Below, in pieces: positions 62,276-64,000 of a stretch of DNA of 64,000 bases (position 1 is its first letter; each line of letters opens with the position of its first letter). Under the pieces are notes generated by a model. The model saw only the letters and a program-made list of their open reading frames with translations. It was not told the origin of the DNA and searched no databases. A program made the position numbers and the translations under genes. Location of the stretch: positions 16,138 through 80,137 of the forward strand of contig CAJKQX010000003.1 of NCBI GenBank assembly GCA_905202125.1, read 5' to 3'. The DNA comes from an uncultured Prevotella sp. (lineage in GTDB: Bacteria > Bacteroidota > Bacteroidia > Bacteroidales > Bacteroidaceae).

Positions 62276-63340
62276 TTATAGGTTTAATAATGGATATTCG
62301 GGAATGTAAATGAAGGTGGAGACGAATAGTCCGACCAGAGAGAGGACCCAAAGAACCAGTAGGAAAATGTTGAGTGCCGACGATTGGGCCTTCCAATGGA
62401 ATATAGATCCTAATACGGCTCGAAGTATGGCATACAGAGGGATACCGAAAGTAAAAAATAGCGAGAGTGTGAATACCACCAGTTCCCAATGTCCGTTAAG
62501 AACATGCATCCCTCCGGGAAAAATCGAGAAGAAGGGGGTCGTTATGGTTGCTGTCCCTAAGAAAAAGAAACCCAAAATACTGATGATGCAGGTAACTAAG
62601 GCTCCGATAATGGATATGGCAATAAGCCCGCCGATACAAATAAATATGAATTTGAAAAGTCCACGGAATATACTCCCCATGCTTCGCCAAATCGAATTGG
62701 CGACACCTCCGTTTCGGGAGACATTTTCTTTTTCTTCTTCTACGGCTCTTTTGATATTGTCGACAGTGGGTGTTTCACCTCGCATTTCGAGTTTTTGAGA
62801 GGTCGTGCGGGCTTCGGGAATACATATCCAAAGTAACAGATATATCCATACCGATGAAGCCCATAAGGGTAACAGCAATACCATGATGACGCGAATGGCT
62901 ACCGTGTCTATACCGAAATAGTAACCCATACCGGATGCTACACCTCCCAATATGCGATTGTCGGGGTCGCGGTACAGCCGTTTGGTCGATTTATGAGATT
63001 CGTTGTTCGAAGTATCGGTCGTTTGCCCAGAGTTATCGCCATCTGCATTATTGTCGGGAGCCGTCCCCGAATTGAGTGGGTTTTCTATTTCGTCCGGTTG
63101 GCCCATTATGGCGATGACTTCGTTGACCTCTTGTAGGGTGATTACTTGCATGCCGAACCCTAACCTTTCCTTGAAAAGTTCGGAAATGCGGCTTTCGATG
63201 TCGTTCATGATTTCTTGCCCGCCTTCTTCTTTTTTGAAATGGTCGTGTAGTGCTTCTAAATAAGATTCGAGGACGGTATAGGCATCGTCGTCGATATTGA
63301 AAATCGTTTTGTCGAGATTGACGGTTACGGTCTTTTTCAT
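62276..63340 (-). CDS. PspC-domain envelope protein
   Basis: About 354-residue membrane protein. The N-terminal 80 residues (KKTVTVNLDKTIFNIDDDAYTVLESYL ... MGQPDEIE) are a cytoplasmic domain common in Bacteroidetes PspC proteins. The PspC domain itself follows (RLYRDPDNRILGGVASGMGYYFGID, near 120) with its helix, then four more hydrophobic helices. PspC senses envelope stress in enterobacteria. The ATG at 63340 is chosen; 21 upstream codons in frame are unconserved and overlap padR. It is cotranscribed with padR, 17 bases downstream of it. Confidence 0.85.
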   Translation of the reverse strand: MKKTVTVNLDKTIFNIDDDAYTVLESYLEALHDHFKKEEGGQEIMNDIESRISELFKERLGFGMQVITLQEVNEVIAIMGQPDEIENPLNSGTAPDNNADGDNSGQTTDTSNNESHKSTKRLYRDPDNRILGGVASGMGYYFGIDTVAIRVIMVLLLPLWASSVWIYLLLWICIPEARTTSQKLEMRGETPTVDNIKRAVEEEKENVSRNGGVANSIWRSMGSIFRGLFKFIFICIGGLIAISIIGALVTCIISILGFFFLGTATITTPFFSIFPGGMHVLNGHWELVVFTLSLFFTFGIPLYAILRAVLGSIFHWKAQSSALNIFLLVLWVLSLVGLFVSTFIYIPEYPLLNL

Positions 63341-63357
63341 ATAAAAGTGTATTTGGT

Positions 63358-63684
63358 TTATTGTTCTTTGATGTGGTCGATGACTTGATTCAATTCTTTC
63401 CAAGCGTTGTCGAGTTCGTTTAGAAAAACAGTTCCTTCGGGAGTAAGTTCATAATACTTCCTCGGGGGGCCTTGCGTGGATTCTTCCCAAACGTAAGTAA
63501 GTAATCCGGAGTTTTTAAGGCGGGAAAGAAGTGGGTATAGCGTTCCCTCCACTACAATGAGTTTCGCCTCTTTGAGCGATTGGATAATATCAGAAACATA
63601 GGCTCTTCTTTTTTGAAGGATCAACAGGGTACAATATTCCAGTATCCCTTTTCTCATCTGAGATTTAACGTTGTCTGTATTCAT
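63358..63684 (-). CDS. PadR-family transcriptional regulator
   Basis: 108-residue winged-helix regulator: MRKGILEYCTLLILQKRRAYVSDIIQSL, then VVEGTLYPLLSRLKNSGLL (recognition helix) and WEESTQGPPRKYYELTPEG. PadR proteins repress nearby genes, often in response to envelope stress or small molecules; the following pspC gene is the obvious target. The -7 box TATATTTG lies on the minus strand at 63705-63712 between inverted copies of TTTAGTAC. Confidence 0.92.
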   Translation of the reverse strand: MNTDNVKSQMRKGILEYCTLLILQKRRAYVSDIIQSLKEAKLIVVEGTLYPLLSRLKNSGLLTYVWEESTQGPPRKYYELTPEGTVFLNELDNAWKELNQVIDHIKEQ

Positions 63685-63685
63685 G

Positions 63686-63748
63686 TTTAGTACCTTTTAC
63701 AACACAAATATAGGTATGATTTGGTAGTTTGTATCGCATAGTACTAAA
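63686..63748. promoter_or_regulatory. Possible PadR autoregulatory sites
   Basis: TTTAGTAC (63686-63693) and its exact complement GTACTAAA (63741-63748) bracket the padR -7 box. Symmetric sites around the promoter suit self-repression. Confidence 0.4.
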
Positions 63749-63871
63749 TAAATATGATTTTTTAACTAATGGGGTGTTATTTCGGTTTTGTTGTGGAGCG
63801 AAACTATTTTTGGGGAACCGGTGGTAAATAGATTTTACCGACAATTCTTTTCGTGGGGGAGAGCGTTTTTG

Positions 63872-64000
63872 GATTCAATGGAGAATTCGGGGATAGACAT
63901 GAATTTTAGCGATGAATTGCTTGACGGTAGCTATATTTTAGGCTCTTCGGAGAAGGATTGAGAAGATAATAAATTATGTTTTTGAGAGTTTAACCCCCTC
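63872..64000 (+). repeat. Interspersed intergenic repeat, copy 4 (cut by window end)
   Basis: Starts GATTCAATGGAGAATTCGGGG and matches copy 3 closely to the window edge, including ATTGAGAAGATAATAAATTA. Confidence 0.8.

Overview
The window is Bacteroidales DNA. Evidence: promoters of the TAnnTTTG (-7) type, almost no Shine-Dalgarno sequences, and families such as NhaD, S41 lipoproteins, DUF3316, DUF3256, PCMD, and the CBS-nadK / pdxJ-exbB-exbD-tonB neighbourhood. It has two halves that do not look like one genome. Bases 1 to about 38.2 kb use GC-rich codons and resemble a Muribaculaceae-type organism. From about 38.3 kb to the end codons are AT-richer and the style resembles Barnesiella/Coprobacter-type genomes. 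The family-level placement is inference. The halves meet head to head at a tRNA-Val(TAC). The left side ends with asnS-rluB-purB on the minus strand and the right side begins with diverged copies of the same genes, purB-rluB-asnS, on the plus strand. I read this as a chimeric contig, or less likely a very unusual rearrangement.

Left half: a two-component system cut by the window edge; HAD hydrolase and GNAT; a large secreted MG2-type protein; NhaD antiporter; a small accessory island (acyltransferase between 121-bp direct repeats, plus a 278-bp MITE); an ECF sigma operon; a gene-free 850-bp stretch that appears to encode a structured minus-strand RNA of about 550 nt; FKBP lipoprotein and glyS; a parC operon with a barrel protein and an S41 peptidase; ridA; a four-gene operon (VTC polyphosphate polymerase, DUF4956, DUF2490, Cthe_2159-type lipoprotein); an inverted second MITE copy; tRNA-Leu; asd; a CPA2 antiporter, lolD-like ATPase, CvfB-like S1 protein and tcdA; a barrel protein; then asnS, rluB and purB. 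Two intergenic regions carry an array of palindromes with an exact 22-bp period.

Right half: purB, rluB, asnS; DUF3256 protein; DMT transporter; lgt; GNAT and truA; speA; fbaA; a four-gene operon of a steroid 5-alpha-reductase homologue, an Old Yellow Enzyme and two short-chain dehydrogenases, very probably a steroid or bile-acid reduction pathway; a PCMD protein; tonB-exbD-exbB-pdxJ divergent from CBS-nadK behind four tandem promoters; and pspC-padR. A family of about 300-bp same-orientation intergenic repeats is scattered through this half only.

The strongest candidates for new biology are the 22-bp palindrome arrays, the 13.1-13.7 kb RNA, the VTC/DUF4956/DUF2490/Cthe_2159 operon and the steroid reductase operon. 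The MITE pair is supported by perfect 8-bp target duplications.
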